From Herbiconiux sp. VKM Ac-1786 (GTDB lineage Bacteria > Actinomycetota > Actinomycetes > Actinomycetales > Microbacteriaceae): a DNA stretch of 64,000 nucleotides. The translations under genes and the position numbers were made by a program. Shown here piece by piece: positions 25,108-33,237 of the stretch; position 1 is the stretch's first letter, and each line of letters begins with the position of its first letter. A model generated the notes under the pieces. The model searched no databases, was not told the origin of the DNA, and saw nothing but the letters and a program-made list of their open reading frames with translations. The stretch lies in contig NZ_JADKSG010000001.1 of assembly GCF_015350805.1 (NCBI RefSeq), positions 1,970,513-2,034,512 on the forward strand. Reading direction: 5' to 3'.

Positions 25108-26181
25108 ATGGTGAGCGGGGGCGTCGGGGCGGGGCGGGCTGCCGGCGCGGCCGGCGGCGGTGGCTCCGGCGCGGGCGTCGGGGCGGGGGAGGGGGCCGCG
25201 CGGGTGCGGGCCGCGAGCGTGTTCGACGTGGCCAAGGCCGCGGGGGTGTCGCATCAGACGGTGTCTCGGGTGCTGAACGATCATCCGAGCCTCCGGCCCG
25301 TCACGCGCCAGAAGGTGCTCGACGCCATGCGCGAGCTCGACTACCGGCCGAACCTCGCCGCCCGGGCGCTGGTGACGAGCAGGTCGCGGATCATCGGCAT
25401 CCTCTCGACGTCGAGCGGCGAGTACGGCCCCGCGTCGAGCATCGCCGCCGTCGAGGCCGCCGCGCGGGCGCGCGGGTACAGCGTGAGCATCGCCAACGCC
25501 GACGGCGTCGATCAGCGCTCGATCGACGAGGCGCTCGAGCACCTCGTCGACCTGTCGGCCGAGGGGATCGTCGTGATCGCGCCGCAGCTGCAGGTGCTGT
25601 CGGCGCTGTCGGCGCGGTCGTTCCGGATCCCGTTCGTGACGCTGCAGACGCTGCGGCAGGTCGACGGCGCCGAGCTCGCCCTCGACCAGGTCACGGGAGC
25701 GCGGCTCGCCACGGCGCATCTCGCCGAGCTGGGGCACCGCCGGATCGGCCACCTTGCGGGCGCCGTCGACTGGATCGACGCCGTCTCGCGCCGCGCCGGC
25801 TTCGCGGCCGAGCTCGAGACCCGCGGGATCGCCGTGGGCCCGGTGGCCGCGGGGGACTGGAGCGCGCCCTCGGGGTACCGGGCGGGGCAGGAGCTGATCG
25901 CCGCGGGCGTCACCGCGGTGTTCTCGGCCAACGACCAGATGGCGCTGGGGCTGCTGCACGCGGCGCACGACGCGGGGCTCGCCGTGCCGCGCGACCTGAG
26001 CGTGGTGGGCTTCGACGACACCCCGGAGGCCGCGCACTACCTCCCGCCGCTGACGACCGTGCGTCAGGACTTCGCCGAGGCCGGCCGCCGCGCCCTCGCC
26101 CGGCTGCTCGACGAGGACGGCACGAGCCCCTCGGCCGAGCCGGCGCTCGTCGTGCGGGCGTCGACGGCGCCTCCGTTGTGA
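25108..26181 (+). CDS. LacI-family regulator 2 (probable AraR-type)
   Basis: The 357-residue protein begins with a Gly/Ala-rich stretch of about 30 residues, then the helix-turn-helix SVFDVAKAAGVSHQTVSRV. The sugar-binding domain has STSSGEYGPASSI, LAELGHRRIGHLAGAVDWID, FSANDQMALGLLHA and VVGFDDTPEAAHYLPPLTTV. It is a paralogue of regulator 1 along its whole length. It lies directly upstream of araBDA in the same direction, with a perfect 24-bp palindrome between, so it is a good candidate for the arabinose-responsive repressor. The start at 25108 is chosen from the CATAAT six bases before it; the frame is open back to 25039. Confidence 0.85.
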   Translation: MVSGGVGAGRAAGAAGGGGSGAGVGAGEGAARVRAASVFDVAKAAGVSHQTVSRVLNDHPSLRPVTRQKVLDAMRELDYRPNLAARALVTSRSRIIGILSTSSGEYGPASSIAAVEAAARARGYSVSIANADGVDQRSIDEALEHLVDLSAEGIVVIAPQLQVLSALSARSFRIPFVTLQTLRQVDGAELALDQVTGARLATAHLAELGHRRIGHLAGAVDWIDAVSRRAGFAAELETRGIAVGPVAAGDWSAPSGYRAGQELIAAGVTAVFSANDQMALGLLHAAHDAGLAVPRDLSVVGFDDTPEAAHYLPPLTTVRQDFAEAGRRALARLLDEDGTSPSAEPALVVRASTAPPL

Positions 26182-26200
26182 GGCCGCGGCGGCCTCGCCG

Positions 26201-26283
26201 CCGCGGTGAAGGATTGACCCGGGAGAGCCTCGCCGCCGCAGGAGTGGTGGGTCGGTGGCCGCGGTGGCGGATTGACCCTGGGA
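26201..26283 (+). repeat. Direct repeat upstream of araBDA
   Basis: Two units with the core CCGCGGTGNNGGATTGACCC begin at 26201 and 26259 (58 bases apart). Each contains TTGACC, which resembles a -35 element, but the spacing to TACACT at 26302 is too long (24 bases) for a standard promoter. Confidence 0.55.
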
Positions 26284-26286
26284 ACG

Positions 26287-26300
26287 GGCATCCGGATGCC
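26287..26300. promoter_or_regulatory. 14-bp palindrome before the araBDA -10
   Basis: GGCATCCGGATGCC is a perfect palindrome immediately upstream of the candidate -10 TACACT (26302-26307). It may be a regulator site distinct from the operator at 26320-26343. Confidence 0.4.
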
Positions 26301-26301
26301 G

Positions 26302-26307
26302 TACACT
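26302..26307 (+). promoter_or_regulatory. Candidate -10 of araBDA
   Basis: TACACT would start transcription near 26314, just before the 24-bp operator, leaving a leader of about 67 bases. Confidence 0.4.
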
Positions 26308-26319
26308 CGCTACGGCGGC

Positions 26320-26343
26320 CCTCATGTGATCGATCACATGAGG
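26320..26343. promoter_or_regulatory. Perfect 24-bp operator of araBDA
   Basis: CCTCATGTGATC is followed directly by its reverse complement GATCACATGAGG. The central TGTGATCGATCACA has the CG centre of LacI-family operators and resembles actinobacterial AraR sites. It lies just downstream of the candidate transcription start, a repressing position, and shares arms with 18751-18764. Confidence 0.75.
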
Positions 26344-26380
26344 CGCCACGACACCACCTCATCTCGACGAAGGAGCCCCG

Positions 26381-28012
26381 ATGACGAGCGACAGCGACCC
26401 GGCCGACGCGATCCGCAGCGGCCGTGCCACCCTCGGAATCGAGCTCGGCTCGACCCGCATCAAGGCCTGCCTGATCGGCGACGACCCCACCGAGGTGCTC
26501 GCCGTCGGCAGCCACGCCTGGGAGAACGAGTTCGTCGACCGCGTCTGGACCTACTCCCTCGAGAGCGTCTGGAGCGGTCTGCAGGCGGCCTTCGCCGACC
26601 TCGTCGCCGACGCCGAGCGCCGCCACGGCGTGCGCCCCGACACCTTCGGCGCCATCGGCGTCTCGGCCATGATGCACGGCTACCTCGCCTTCGACGCCGC
26701 CGGTGAGCTGCTCGTGCCGTTCCGCACCTGGCGCAACACCAGCACGGGCCCGGCCGCGGCGGAGCTCAGCGAGCTGCTCGGCGTGAACATCCCGCTGCGC
26801 TGGTCGATCGCCCACCTGCACCAGGCCGTGCTCGACCAGGAGCCGCACGTGCCGCAGCTCGCCTCCGTCACGACCCTCGCGGGCTACGTGCACTGGAAGC
26901 TGACCGGCCGCAACGTCCTCGGCGTCGGCGACGCCTCGGGCATGTTCCCGATCGACTCGACCACCAACGACTACGACGCCGAGCTGGTGGCGCGCTACGA
27001 CGCGCTCGCCGCCCCGACCGCCCTGCCGAAGACGCTCGCCGAGCTGCTGCCCGAGGTGCTGCCGGCCGGTCGCGCGGCCGGCACGCTGACGCCCGAGGGG
27101 GCGGCGCTGCTCGATCCGAGCGGGGGGCTCCGTCCGGGCGCAGTGCTCTGCCCGCCCGAAGGCGACGCGGGAACGGGCATGGTCGCCACGAACTCGGTGG
27201 CGCCGCGCACGGGCAACGTGAGCGCCGGGACGAGCATCTTCGCGATGGTCGTGCTCGAGCATCCGCTGGCCTCGGTGCACCACGAGCTCGACCTGGTGAC
27301 CACGCCCGCGGGCGACCCCGTCGCGATGGTGCACTGCAACAACGGCGCGAGCGAGCTGGCCGCGTGGGTGGGGCTGTTCGGGCGGTTCGCCGAGGCAGCA
27401 AATCCTGGGGCCGCCGTCGACACCGACGCCGTGTTCGACGTCCTGTTCCGCGAGGCGCTCGCCGGCGCCCCCGACGCCGGCGGCCTGCTCGCCTACAACC
27501 ACCTCGCCGGCGAGCCCATCGCCGGCCTGGCCGAGGGCCGCCCGCTCGTCGTGCGCACCCCCGACAGCGACTTCAGCCTCGCCAACTTCATGCGCGCCCA
27601 GCTCTACGGCGTGTTCGGCACCCTCGCCCTCGGTATGCGGGTGCTCGCGGGCGAGGGCGTCGAGCTCGACCGGATGTTCGCCCACGGCGGCATGTTCCGC
27701 ACCAGCGGTGTGGCGCAGCGCTTCCTCGCCGGCGCGCTGGCGGCCCCGGTGTCGGTGGCCGAATCCGCCTCGGAGGGCGGCGCCTGGGGCATCGCGGTGC
27801 TCGCCGCCTATGTGCGTGCGGCCGAGCGGGAGGACATCGCGCTCGACGTATTCCTCGACGAGCATGTCTTCGGGGGCGCCGTCTTCGAGACCTCGGAGCC
27901 CGACGTCGCCGACGTCGAGGGCTTCTCCGCCTACCTCGACCGCTACAGCGCCGGCCTCGCCGTCGAGCGCGCGGCGGTCGACGCCCTGACCCTGGAAGGA
28001 CCCACCCGATGA
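26381..28012 (+). CDS. araB: L-ribulokinase, FGGY family
   Basis: The 543-residue kinase has the FGGY N-terminal phosphate loop [14 protein letters not shown], the substrate strand [23 protein letters not shown], the ATP-domain [14 protein letters not shown] and [15 protein letters not shown]. With araD and araA directly downstream, it should phosphorylate L-ribulose to L-ribulose-5-phosphate. Length and sequence fit the actinobacterial ribulokinase branch rather than E. coli AraB. AAGGAG lies eight bases before the ATG. The stop overlaps the araD start (ATGA). Expression is probably controlled by the palindrome at 26320-26343. Confidence 0.9.
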   Translation: MTSDSDPADAIRSGRATLGIELGSTRIKACLIGDDPTEVLAVGSHAWENEFVDRVWTYSLESVWSGLQAAFADLVADAERRHGVRPDTFGAIGVSAMMHGYLAFDAAGELLVPFRTWRNTSTGPAAAELSELLGVNIPLRWSIAHLHQAVLDQEPHVPQLASVTTLAGYVHWKLTGRNVLGVGDASGMFPIDSTTNDYDAELVARYDALAAPTALPKTLAELLPEVLPAGRAAGTLTPEGAALLDPSGGLRPGAVLCPPEGDAGTGMVATNSVAPRTGNVSAGTSIFAMVVLEHPLASVHHELDLVTTPAGDPVAMVHCNNGASELAAWVGLFGRFAEAANPGAAVDTDAVFDVLFREALAGAPDAGGLLAYNHLAGEPIAGLAEGRPLVVRTPDSDFSLANFMRAQLYGVFGTLALGMRVLAGEGVELDRMFAHGGMFRTSGVAQRFLAGALAAPVSVAESASEGGAWGIAVLAAYVRAAEREDIALDVFLDEHVFGGAVFETSEPDVADVEGFSAYLDRYSAGLAVERAAVDALTLEGPTR

Positions 28013-28719
28013 CCGATATCACCCCCGAGGTGCAGGAGGCGATCGACCGCGTGCGGAACGACGTCGCCGCCCTGCACGCCGAGCTCGTGCGCTACGGCCT
28101 CGTGGTCTGGACGGGCGGCAACGTCTCGGGCCGCGTGCCCGGCGCCGACCTCTTCGTGATCAAGCCGAGCGGCGTGCTGTACGACGAGCTGACGCCGGCG
28201 AACATGATCCTCTGCACGCTCGACGGCGAGGTCGTGGCAGGCTCGCCCGGCTCCGACCGCTCGCCCTCGAGCGACACCGCGGCGCACGCCTACGTGTACC
28301 GCAACATGCCCGACGTGGGCGGCGTGGTGCATACCCACTCGCCCTACGCCGTGGCCTGGGCCGCCTACGGCGAGCCCATCCCGTGCGTCACCACCGCGAT
28401 GGCCGACGAGTTCGGCGGCGAGATCCCGATCGGGCCGTTCGCCATCATCGGCGACGACTCCATCGGCCGCGGCATCGTCGAGACGCTGAGCGGTCACCGC
28501 TCCCGCGCCGTGCTGATGAAGAACCACGGCCCGTTCACCATCGGCAAGGATGCGCGCGACGCCGTCAAGGCGGCCGTCATGGTCGAGGACGTCGCCCGCT
28601 CGGTGCTGTTCTCGCGCCAGCTCGGCACGCCGAACCCCATCCCGCAGCCGGCCATCGACTCCCTCTTCAACCGCTACCAGAACGTCTACGGACAAGACCC
28701 GACGGGATCACTCAATTGA
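28009..28719 (+). CDS. araD: L-ribulose-5-phosphate 4-epimerase
   Basis: The 236-residue protein is a class II aldolase/epimerase. It has the phosphate loop [20 protein letters not shown], a zinc-binding His pair in [13 protein letters not shown], and a third His in [11 protein letters not shown]. It converts L-ribulose-5-phosphate to D-xylulose-5-phosphate, feeding the pentose phosphate pathway. Its ATG overlaps the araB stop, and its TGA overlaps the TTG start of araA (TTGA). Confidence 0.93.
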   Translation: MTDITPEVQEAIDRVRNDVAALHAELVRYGLVVWTGGNVSGRVPGADLFVIKPSGVLYDELTPANMILCTLDGEVVAGSPGSDRSPSSDTAAHAYVYRNMPDVGGVVHTHSPYAVAWAAYGEPIPCVTTAMADEFGGEIPIGPFAIIGDDSIGRGIVETLSGHRSRAVLMKNHGPFTIGKDARDAVKAAVMVEDVARSVLFSRQLGTPNPIPQPAIDSLFNRYQNVYGQDPTGSLN

Positions 28720-30239
28720 CCAAACTCAGCACCTCCCTCGACTCCTACGAGATCTGGTTCTTCACCGGCAGCCAGAACCTCTACGGCGAGGAGACGCTCC
28801 GCCAGGTGGCCGAGCAGTCACAGCAGATCGTGGCCACCCTCGACGGCGCCGACGCCATCCCGGTGAAGATCGTCTGGAAGCCCGTGCTGAAGGACTCCGA
28901 GTCCATCCGCCGCGCGGCCCTCGACGCCAACGCCGATGACAAGGTGATCGGCCTCGTCGCGTGGATGCACACCTTCAGCCCCGCCAAGATGTGGATCGCC
29001 GGGCTGGACGCGCTGCAGAAGCCCCTGCTGCACCTGCACACCCAGGCGAACGTCGAGCTGCCCTACGCCGAGATCGACTTCGACTTCATGAACCTGAACC
29101 AGGCCGCGCACGGCGACCGGGAGTTCGGCTACATCCAGACCCGCCTGGGCGTCGCACGCAAGACCGTGGTCGGTCACGCGACGAACCGCCGCGTGCAGGA
29201 CGAGATCGGCCAGTGGGCGCGCGCCGCCGCCGGCTGGCAGGCCGTCAAGACGCTGAAGCTCGCGCGCTTCGGCGACAACATGCGCTTCGTCGCGGTCACC
29301 GAGGGCGACAAGACCGAGGCCGAGCTGCGCTTCGGCGTTCAGGTCAACACCTGGGGCGTCAACGAGCTCGCCGACGCGGTGGCGCTGGCAGAGGCGGACA
29401 CCTCAGCCGTCGACGCGCTCGTCGCCGAGTACGAGGAGCTCTACGACGTCGTGCCCGAGCTGCGTGCGGGCGGGGACCGTCACCAGTCGCTGCGAGACGG
29501 TGCCGCGATCGAGCTCGGCCTGCGCTCGTTCCTCGAGGAGGGCGGCTTCGGCGCGTTCACCACGAGCTTCGAAGACCTCGGCTCGCTGAAGCAGCTGCCC
29601 GGCCTCGCCGTGCAGCGCCTGATGGCCGAGGGCTACGGCTTCGGCGCCGAGGGCGACTGGAAGACCGCCATCCTGGTGCGCGCCGCCAACGTGATGGGTG
29701 CGGGCCTGCCCGGCGGTGCCAGCCTGATGGAGGACTACACCTACGACCTCGTCGACGGTGCCGAGACCATCCTCGGCGCGCACATGCTCGAGGTCAGCCC
29801 GTCGCTGACGACCTCGAAGCCCACGCTCGAGATCCACCCGCTCGGCATCGGCGGCAAGGACGACCCGGTGCGCCTGGTCTTCACCGCCGACCCCGGCCCG
29901 GCCGTCGTGGTCGCGCTCAGCGACATGCGCGACCGCTTCCGCCTCGTGGCGAACGTGGTCGAGGTCGTGCCGCCGCGCGCCCCGCTGCCGAACCTGCCCG
30001 TCGGCCGTGCCGTCTGGCGCCCCGAGCCCTCGTTCGCCGTCTCGGCGGCGGCCTGGCTCACCGCGGGTGCCGCGCACCACACGGTGATGTCGACCGCGGT
30101 CGGGGTCGAGGTCTTCCAGGACTTCGCAACCATCGCCAAGACCGAGCTCCTGCGCATCGACGCCGAGACCACCCTCCGCGGCTTCCAGAACGAGGTCCGC
30201 TGGAACCAGGCCTACTACCGCCTGGCCCAGGGCCTCTAG
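28716..30239 (+). CDS. araA: L-arabinose isomerase
   Basis: The 507-residue isomerase starts at a TTG that overlaps the araD stop (TTGA); no strong ribosome-binding site is present, so translation probably depends on coupling. The N-terminus [32 protein letters not shown], the metal-site region [20 protein letters not shown] and the C-terminal AAHHTVMS are typical. It converts L-arabinose to L-ribulose with a divalent metal. It closes the araBDA operon, followed by a very strong bidirectional terminator. Confidence 0.95.
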   Translation: MTKLSTSLDSYEIWFFTGSQNLYGEETLRQVAEQSQQIVATLDGADAIPVKIVWKPVLKDSESIRRAALDANADDKVIGLVAWMHTFSPAKMWIAGLDALQKPLLHLHTQANVELPYAEIDFDFMNLNQAAHGDREFGYIQTRLGVARKTVVGHATNRRVQDEIGQWARAAAGWQAVKTLKLARFGDNMRFVAVTEGDKTEAELRFGVQVNTWGVNELADAVALAEADTSAVDALVAEYEELYDVVPELRAGGDRHQSLRDGAAIELGLRSFLEEGGFGAFTTSFEDLGSLKQLPGLAVQRLMAEGYGFGAEGDWKTAILVRAANVMGAGLPGGASLMEDYTYDLVDGAETILGAHMLEVSPSLTTSKPTLEIHPLGIGGKDDPVRLVFTADPGPAVVVALSDMRDRFRLVANVVEVVPPRAPLPNLPVGRAVWRPEPSFAVSAAAWLTAGAAHHTVMSTAVGVEVFQDFATIAKTELLRIDAETTLRGFQNEVRWNQAYYRLAQGL

Positions 30240-30249
30240 CCCCTCACCC

Positions 30250-30299
30250 GGTAGCGCGAACGGCCCTTCGGCACCGTCCGGAGGGCCGTTCGCGCTACC
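30250..30299. terminator. Bidirectional terminator between araA and the kinase gene
   Basis: Perfect 18-bp arms (GGTAGCGCGAACGGCCCT / AGGGCCGTTCGCGCTACC) surround a short loop. The right arm contains the TAG stop codon of the convergent histidine kinase (30295-30297). Confidence 0.85.
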
Positions 30300-31929
30300 C
30301 GGCCGGCAGGGTCAGCACGAAGCGGGCCCCGGGGGCGCGCGGTGGGGCGCAGGTGAGGTCGCCCGCGTGAGCGCGGGCGATGGCCCGGGCGATGGGGAGA
30401 CCGAGGCCCGAGCCGCCGCCGGCCGCGTCGCGGGAGGCGTCGAGGCGCACCAGGCGGTCGAAGATGCGCTCGCGATCCAGGGCCGGCACGCCCGGGCCCT
30501 CGTCGGCGACCTCGAGGCGGGCGGTGCGGCCCTCGGCCGAGAGGGTGATGGTCACGGGGCCGCGGCCGCCGGTCATCCGGCTGGCGTTGTCGACGAGGTT
30601 CGCGACCACCTGGCCGAGCCGCTCGGGGTCGCCCTCGGCGCGCACCTCCTCGGGCGCCTCCACCCGCAGCTCGAGAGCCGGGTGACGGATGCGCTGCCGC
30701 TCGGCCTCGGCCGTGACGACCTCGCGCAGGCCGACCGGCCGCAGCGCGAGCGTGAGGCCCTCGTCGAGCCGGGCCATCAGCAGCATGTCGTCGATCAGGC
30801 GTCCGGCGCGCGCGGCCTCGCGCACGACGTGCATCGCCAGGCGCTCCTGCTCGGGTGGGGCGACGGATGCGCGCACGAGCGTGTCCGCCGCGGCGCGCAT
30901 CCCGGCCACCGGGGTGCGCAGCTCGTGCGCGGCGTCGCTGACGAAGGCGCGCACTCGGCGCTCCGCCTCGACCGCGACGAGCTCGGACCGCTGGGACGCG
31001 GCCTCGGCCTCCCGCGCGGTCTGCTCGGCGTCGCGCGCCACGAGCTCGGCGTCGCGGGCGGCGCGTTCGGCGCCCTCGACGCCGTCGAGCATCTCGTCGA
31101 AGGCGCGGGCGGTGCGGCCGATCTCGGTGCGCGGGCTGGTGGGGTGCAGGCGCCGGCCGCGGTCGCCGCCGCCGATGTCCCGGGCGAGGGCGGTCATCGT
31201 CTCGAGCGGTCGGAGCGAGCGGCGCACGACGAGCACGAGGGCTCCGGCCGCCACCACGAGGAACGCGGCCGAGGCGGCCAGCATGATCCAGCGCAACTGC
31301 GCGAGGGTCTCGTCGACGGTCGCGGTGTCGGCCGTGAGGGTGAGGGTGCTGCCGTCGGAGAGCTCGGAGCGGAGGGTGAGCAGGCGGGCATCCGAGGTGT
31401 CGATGCTCGACGAGGTGACGGTCGCGCCGGTCGTGGGGGTGTCGGCGGCGCTGCCGGGGGTGGTCGTGTCGGTGGTGCCGGGCGCGTCGGTGTCGGCGGT
31501 GCCGGGCGTGGTCGTGCCGGGGGTGCCGGGGGTGGGCGCCGAGGCGGACGGCGCGGGGCCGGGCAGCGGGGGCAGGGCGGCGGGATCGGGGCCGCGGCGG
31601 AGCTCGTCGGGGGTGGGGCCCGCGACGACCGCGCCGCCGTCGGGCGACTCGATCAGCACCGAGACGCCCTGGGCCGAGAGCCGGTCGGCGAGCTCGTCGT
31701 TGGAGACCGTGCCGATCAGGGCGGCGGCCGCGGCGGCGCGGTCGGCGAGCCGCTCCTCGATCTGGGCGCGGAGGCGCTCGCCGAGCACGAGCTGCACGGT
31801 CAGGCCGAGACCGACGAGCAGCACCGCGAGCAGCCCGAGCACGGCGAGCACCGTGCGGGTTCGCAGCGATCCGGTGCGCAGGCCGCCGGCCGCGCCGGGA
31901 GCCGAGGGAGTGGTGGCGACGCGGGTCAC
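30295..31929 (-). CDS. Sensor histidine kinase with Pro/Thr-rich extracellular region
   Basis: The 544-residue kinase has a transmembrane helix (about 26-48), an extracellular region of about 165 residues, a second helix (about 214-237), HAMP, an Ala/Glu/Arg-rich helix likely to be a coiled coil (about 278-325), HisKA with His335 in SDAAHELRTPVAG, and HATPase_c (NLVDNASRMTGG, DEGPGVPALDRE, GGSGLGLPIARAIA). The extracellular part contains a low-complexity stretch of repeated TPGT/TTTPG units near residues 130-170. The GTG start overlaps the regulator stop (GTGA). The signal is unknown. Its stop codon lies inside the shared terminator. Confidence 0.88.
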   Translation of the reverse strand: MTRVATTPSAPGAAGGLRTGSLRTRTVLAVLGLLAVLLVGLGLTVQLVLGERLRAQIEERLADRAAAAAALIGTVSNDELADRLSAQGVSVLIESPDGGAVVAGPTPDELRRGPDPAALPPLPGPAPSASAPTPGTPGTTTPGTADTDAPGTTDTTTPGSAADTPTTGATVTSSSIDTSDARLLTLRSELSDGSTLTLTADTATVDETLAQLRWIMLAASAAFLVVAAGALVLVVRRSLRPLETMTALARDIGGGDRGRRLHPTSPRTEIGRTARAFDEMLDGVEGAERAARDAELVARDAEQTAREAEAASQRSELVAVEAERRVRAFVSDAAHELRTPVAGMRAAADTLVRASVAPPEQERLAMHVVREAARAGRLIDDMLLMARLDEGLTLALRPVGLREVVTAEAERQRIRHPALELRVEAPEEVRAEGDPERLGQVVANLVDNASRMTGGRGPVTITLSAEGRTARLEVADEGPGVPALDRERIFDRLVRLDASRDAAGGGSGLGLPIARAIARAHAGDLTCAPPRAPGARFVLTLPAG

Positions 31930-32594
31930 GCGCTCAGCCGGTAGCCGATGCCGCGCACCGTGTGGATGAGGCGGGGGCCGTTCGCCTCCATCTTGCGCCG
32001 CAGCGAGCTGAGGTGCACCTCGACCACGTTCGGGTCGACGTCGTCGTAGCCCCAGACCTGGGTCAGGATCTGCCCCTTCGACAGCGTGCGCCCCCGGCTC
32101 TCGGCGAGGAAGCTGAGCAGCCGGAACTCGGTGGCGGTCAGCTCGAGCGCCGCGTCGGCCCGTCGGGAGCGGGCGCCGTCGACGTCGATCACGAGGTCGG
32201 CCACCTCGATCACCGCGGGGATGCGCCCCCGCCGCCTCAGCACGGCCGTCACCCGGGCGATCAGCTCGGCCATCGCGAACGGCTTCACGAGGTAGTCGTC
32301 GATGCCCTCCGAGAAGCCGCGCAGGCGGTCGTCGACGGCGTCGCGGGCGGTGAGCATGAGCACGCCGCAGTCGGTCGTGGTGCGCGCGGTGGCGGCGAGC
32401 TGGATGCCGCTTCGGCCCGGGAGCATCCAGTCGAGCACGACCAGGTCGGGCATGAACGACGCCAGCTCGCCGGCGAAGGCGCGGCCGTCGGGGAGGGCTC
32501 CGACGGTGAAGCCCTCGGCGGTGAGCGCCGTGGCGACGGCCTCGCGGATGGTCTCGTCGTCCTCGACCAGCAGGATGCGCGCAGGGGTGGTCAT
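31926..32594 (-). CDS. OmpR-family response regulator
   Basis: The 222-residue regulator has a receiver domain (Asp55 in VVLDWMLPGRSG, Lys in DDYLVKPFAMAELIARV) and a winged helix (TEFRLLSFLAESRG, ILTQVWGYDDVDPNVVEVH, LRRKMEANG, HTVRGIGYRLSA). It pairs with the kinase whose gene it overlaps. The ATG is preceded by TACGGT at exactly six bases, predicting a leaderless mRNA. Two pairs of 11-bp-period direct repeats in the divergent region are its likely binding sites, controlling both itself and the Pro-rich protein gene. Confidence 0.9.
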   Translation of the reverse strand: MTTPARILLVEDDETIREAVATALTAEGFTVGALPDGRAFAGELASFMPDLVVLDWMLPGRSGIQLAATARTTTDCGVLMLTARDAVDDRLRGFSEGIDDYLVKPFAMAELIARVTAVLRRRGRIPAVIEVADLVIDVDGARSRRADAALELTATEFRLLSFLAESRGRTLSKGQILTQVWGYDDVDPNVVEVHLSSLRRKMEANGPRLIHTVRGIGYRLSA

Positions 32595-32600
32595 GGTGCG

Positions 32601-32606
32601 ACCGTA
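32601..32606 (-). promoter_or_regulatory. -10 element of the response regulator gene (leaderless)
   Basis: TACGGT on the minus strand ends six bases before the ATG at 32594. No -35-like hexamer is visible 17 bases upstream, consistent with activator dependence. Confidence 0.45.
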
Positions 32607-32616
32607 GGCAGCGCGG

Positions 32617-32634
32617 CTATCGGCTCCCTATCGA
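32617..32634. promoter_or_regulatory. Response-regulator box A
   Basis: CTATCGG-CTCC-CTATCGA is a direct repeat with an 11-bp period, the usual spacing for OmpR-family dimers. It lies about 23-40 bases upstream of the regulator's predicted transcription start. Confidence 0.55.
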
Positions 32635-32636
32635 CC

Positions 32637-32654
32637 GGCTGAGAGCGGGCTGAG
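32637..32654. promoter_or_regulatory. Response-regulator box B
   Basis: GGCTGAG-AGCG-GGCTGAG is a perfect 7-bp direct repeat, also with an 11-bp period. It directly adjoins box A, and a weak third unit (AGTCGAG, 32659-32665) continues the phase. Confidence 0.6.
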
Positions 32655-32749
32655 CTTAAGTCGAGCTTCAGATTCGCTTCCGAGAGTGGGGGATGCCGGG
32701 CCGAAGTCGCCCGGACGGCGCCCCGGCGCCGACACCGAACGGAGACCCC

Positions 32750-33232
32750 ATGTCCGACCTGAACAGCTACTTCGACGACGCGACCAAGCCCATCCCGATG
32801 GAGCCGCAGCCGCCCCGCCGTCCCTCGCTCGCCCGCCGCATCGCCATCGGAGCCGCGTGCGGCGTGGTCGGCCTCGGGCTCATCGGCACGACGGCGGCCT
32901 TCGCCGCCTCGGGCGGATCGAGCCCCGTGCCGACCGTGGTCGCCTCGGCCTCGGCGACCCCGTCGCCTGCGGCCCCCTCGACCGACGCGGCCACGCCCCC
33001 GACTGACGCCCCCACGCCTCCGGCCGCTCCCGACGGCGCGACGCCTCCCGCTCCGGCGGACGGCGCCACCCCGCCGGCCCCGGGCGGCGACTGCGCCCCG
33101 GGCGCGGCCGGCGGCCCGCTCGCCGGCGGCCCCGCGGGCACCCCGCCCACGCTGCCCACCCCGCCCACCGACGGCAGCGCCCCCGCCGCCCCGACGCCCC
33201 CGACCGACACCCCCCAGGTGGAAGGCTCGTAA
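32750..33232 (+). CDS. Membrane-anchored Pro/Ala-rich protein
   Basis: The 160-residue product has a short cytoplasmic N-terminus (MSDLNSYFDDATKPIPMEP), one transmembrane helix (about residues 32-55) and a long extracellular low-complexity tail of Pro, Ala, Thr and Gly with units such as ATPPTDAPTPP and DGATPPAP. No family is recognised. It is divergent from a two-component system, with the regulator's probable boxes between, so it is the likeliest direct target. GGAGACCCC precedes the ATG. It might be a wall-spanning envelope stress protein; function is not established. Confidence 0.65.
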   Translation: MSDLNSYFDDATKPIPMEPQPPRRPSLARRIAIGAACGVVGLGLIGTTAAFAASGGSSPVPTVVASASATPSPAAPSTDAATPPTDAPTPPAAPDGATPPAPADGATPPAPGGDCAPGAAGGPLAGGPAGTPPTLPTPPTDGSAPAAPTPPTDTPQVEGS

Positions 33233-33237
33233 CCCAC

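Noticed and set aside
26272-26307. TTGACC-TACACT as a standard promoter for araBDA
   Set aside because: The spacer is 24 bases, too long for sigma-A. The -10 is kept as a candidate but the -35 is not.
26320-26343. CRP/GlxR site
   Set aside because: TGTGA and TCACA are separated by 4 bases, not the 6 needed for CRP-type dimers. The central CG and context fit a LacI-family operator better.
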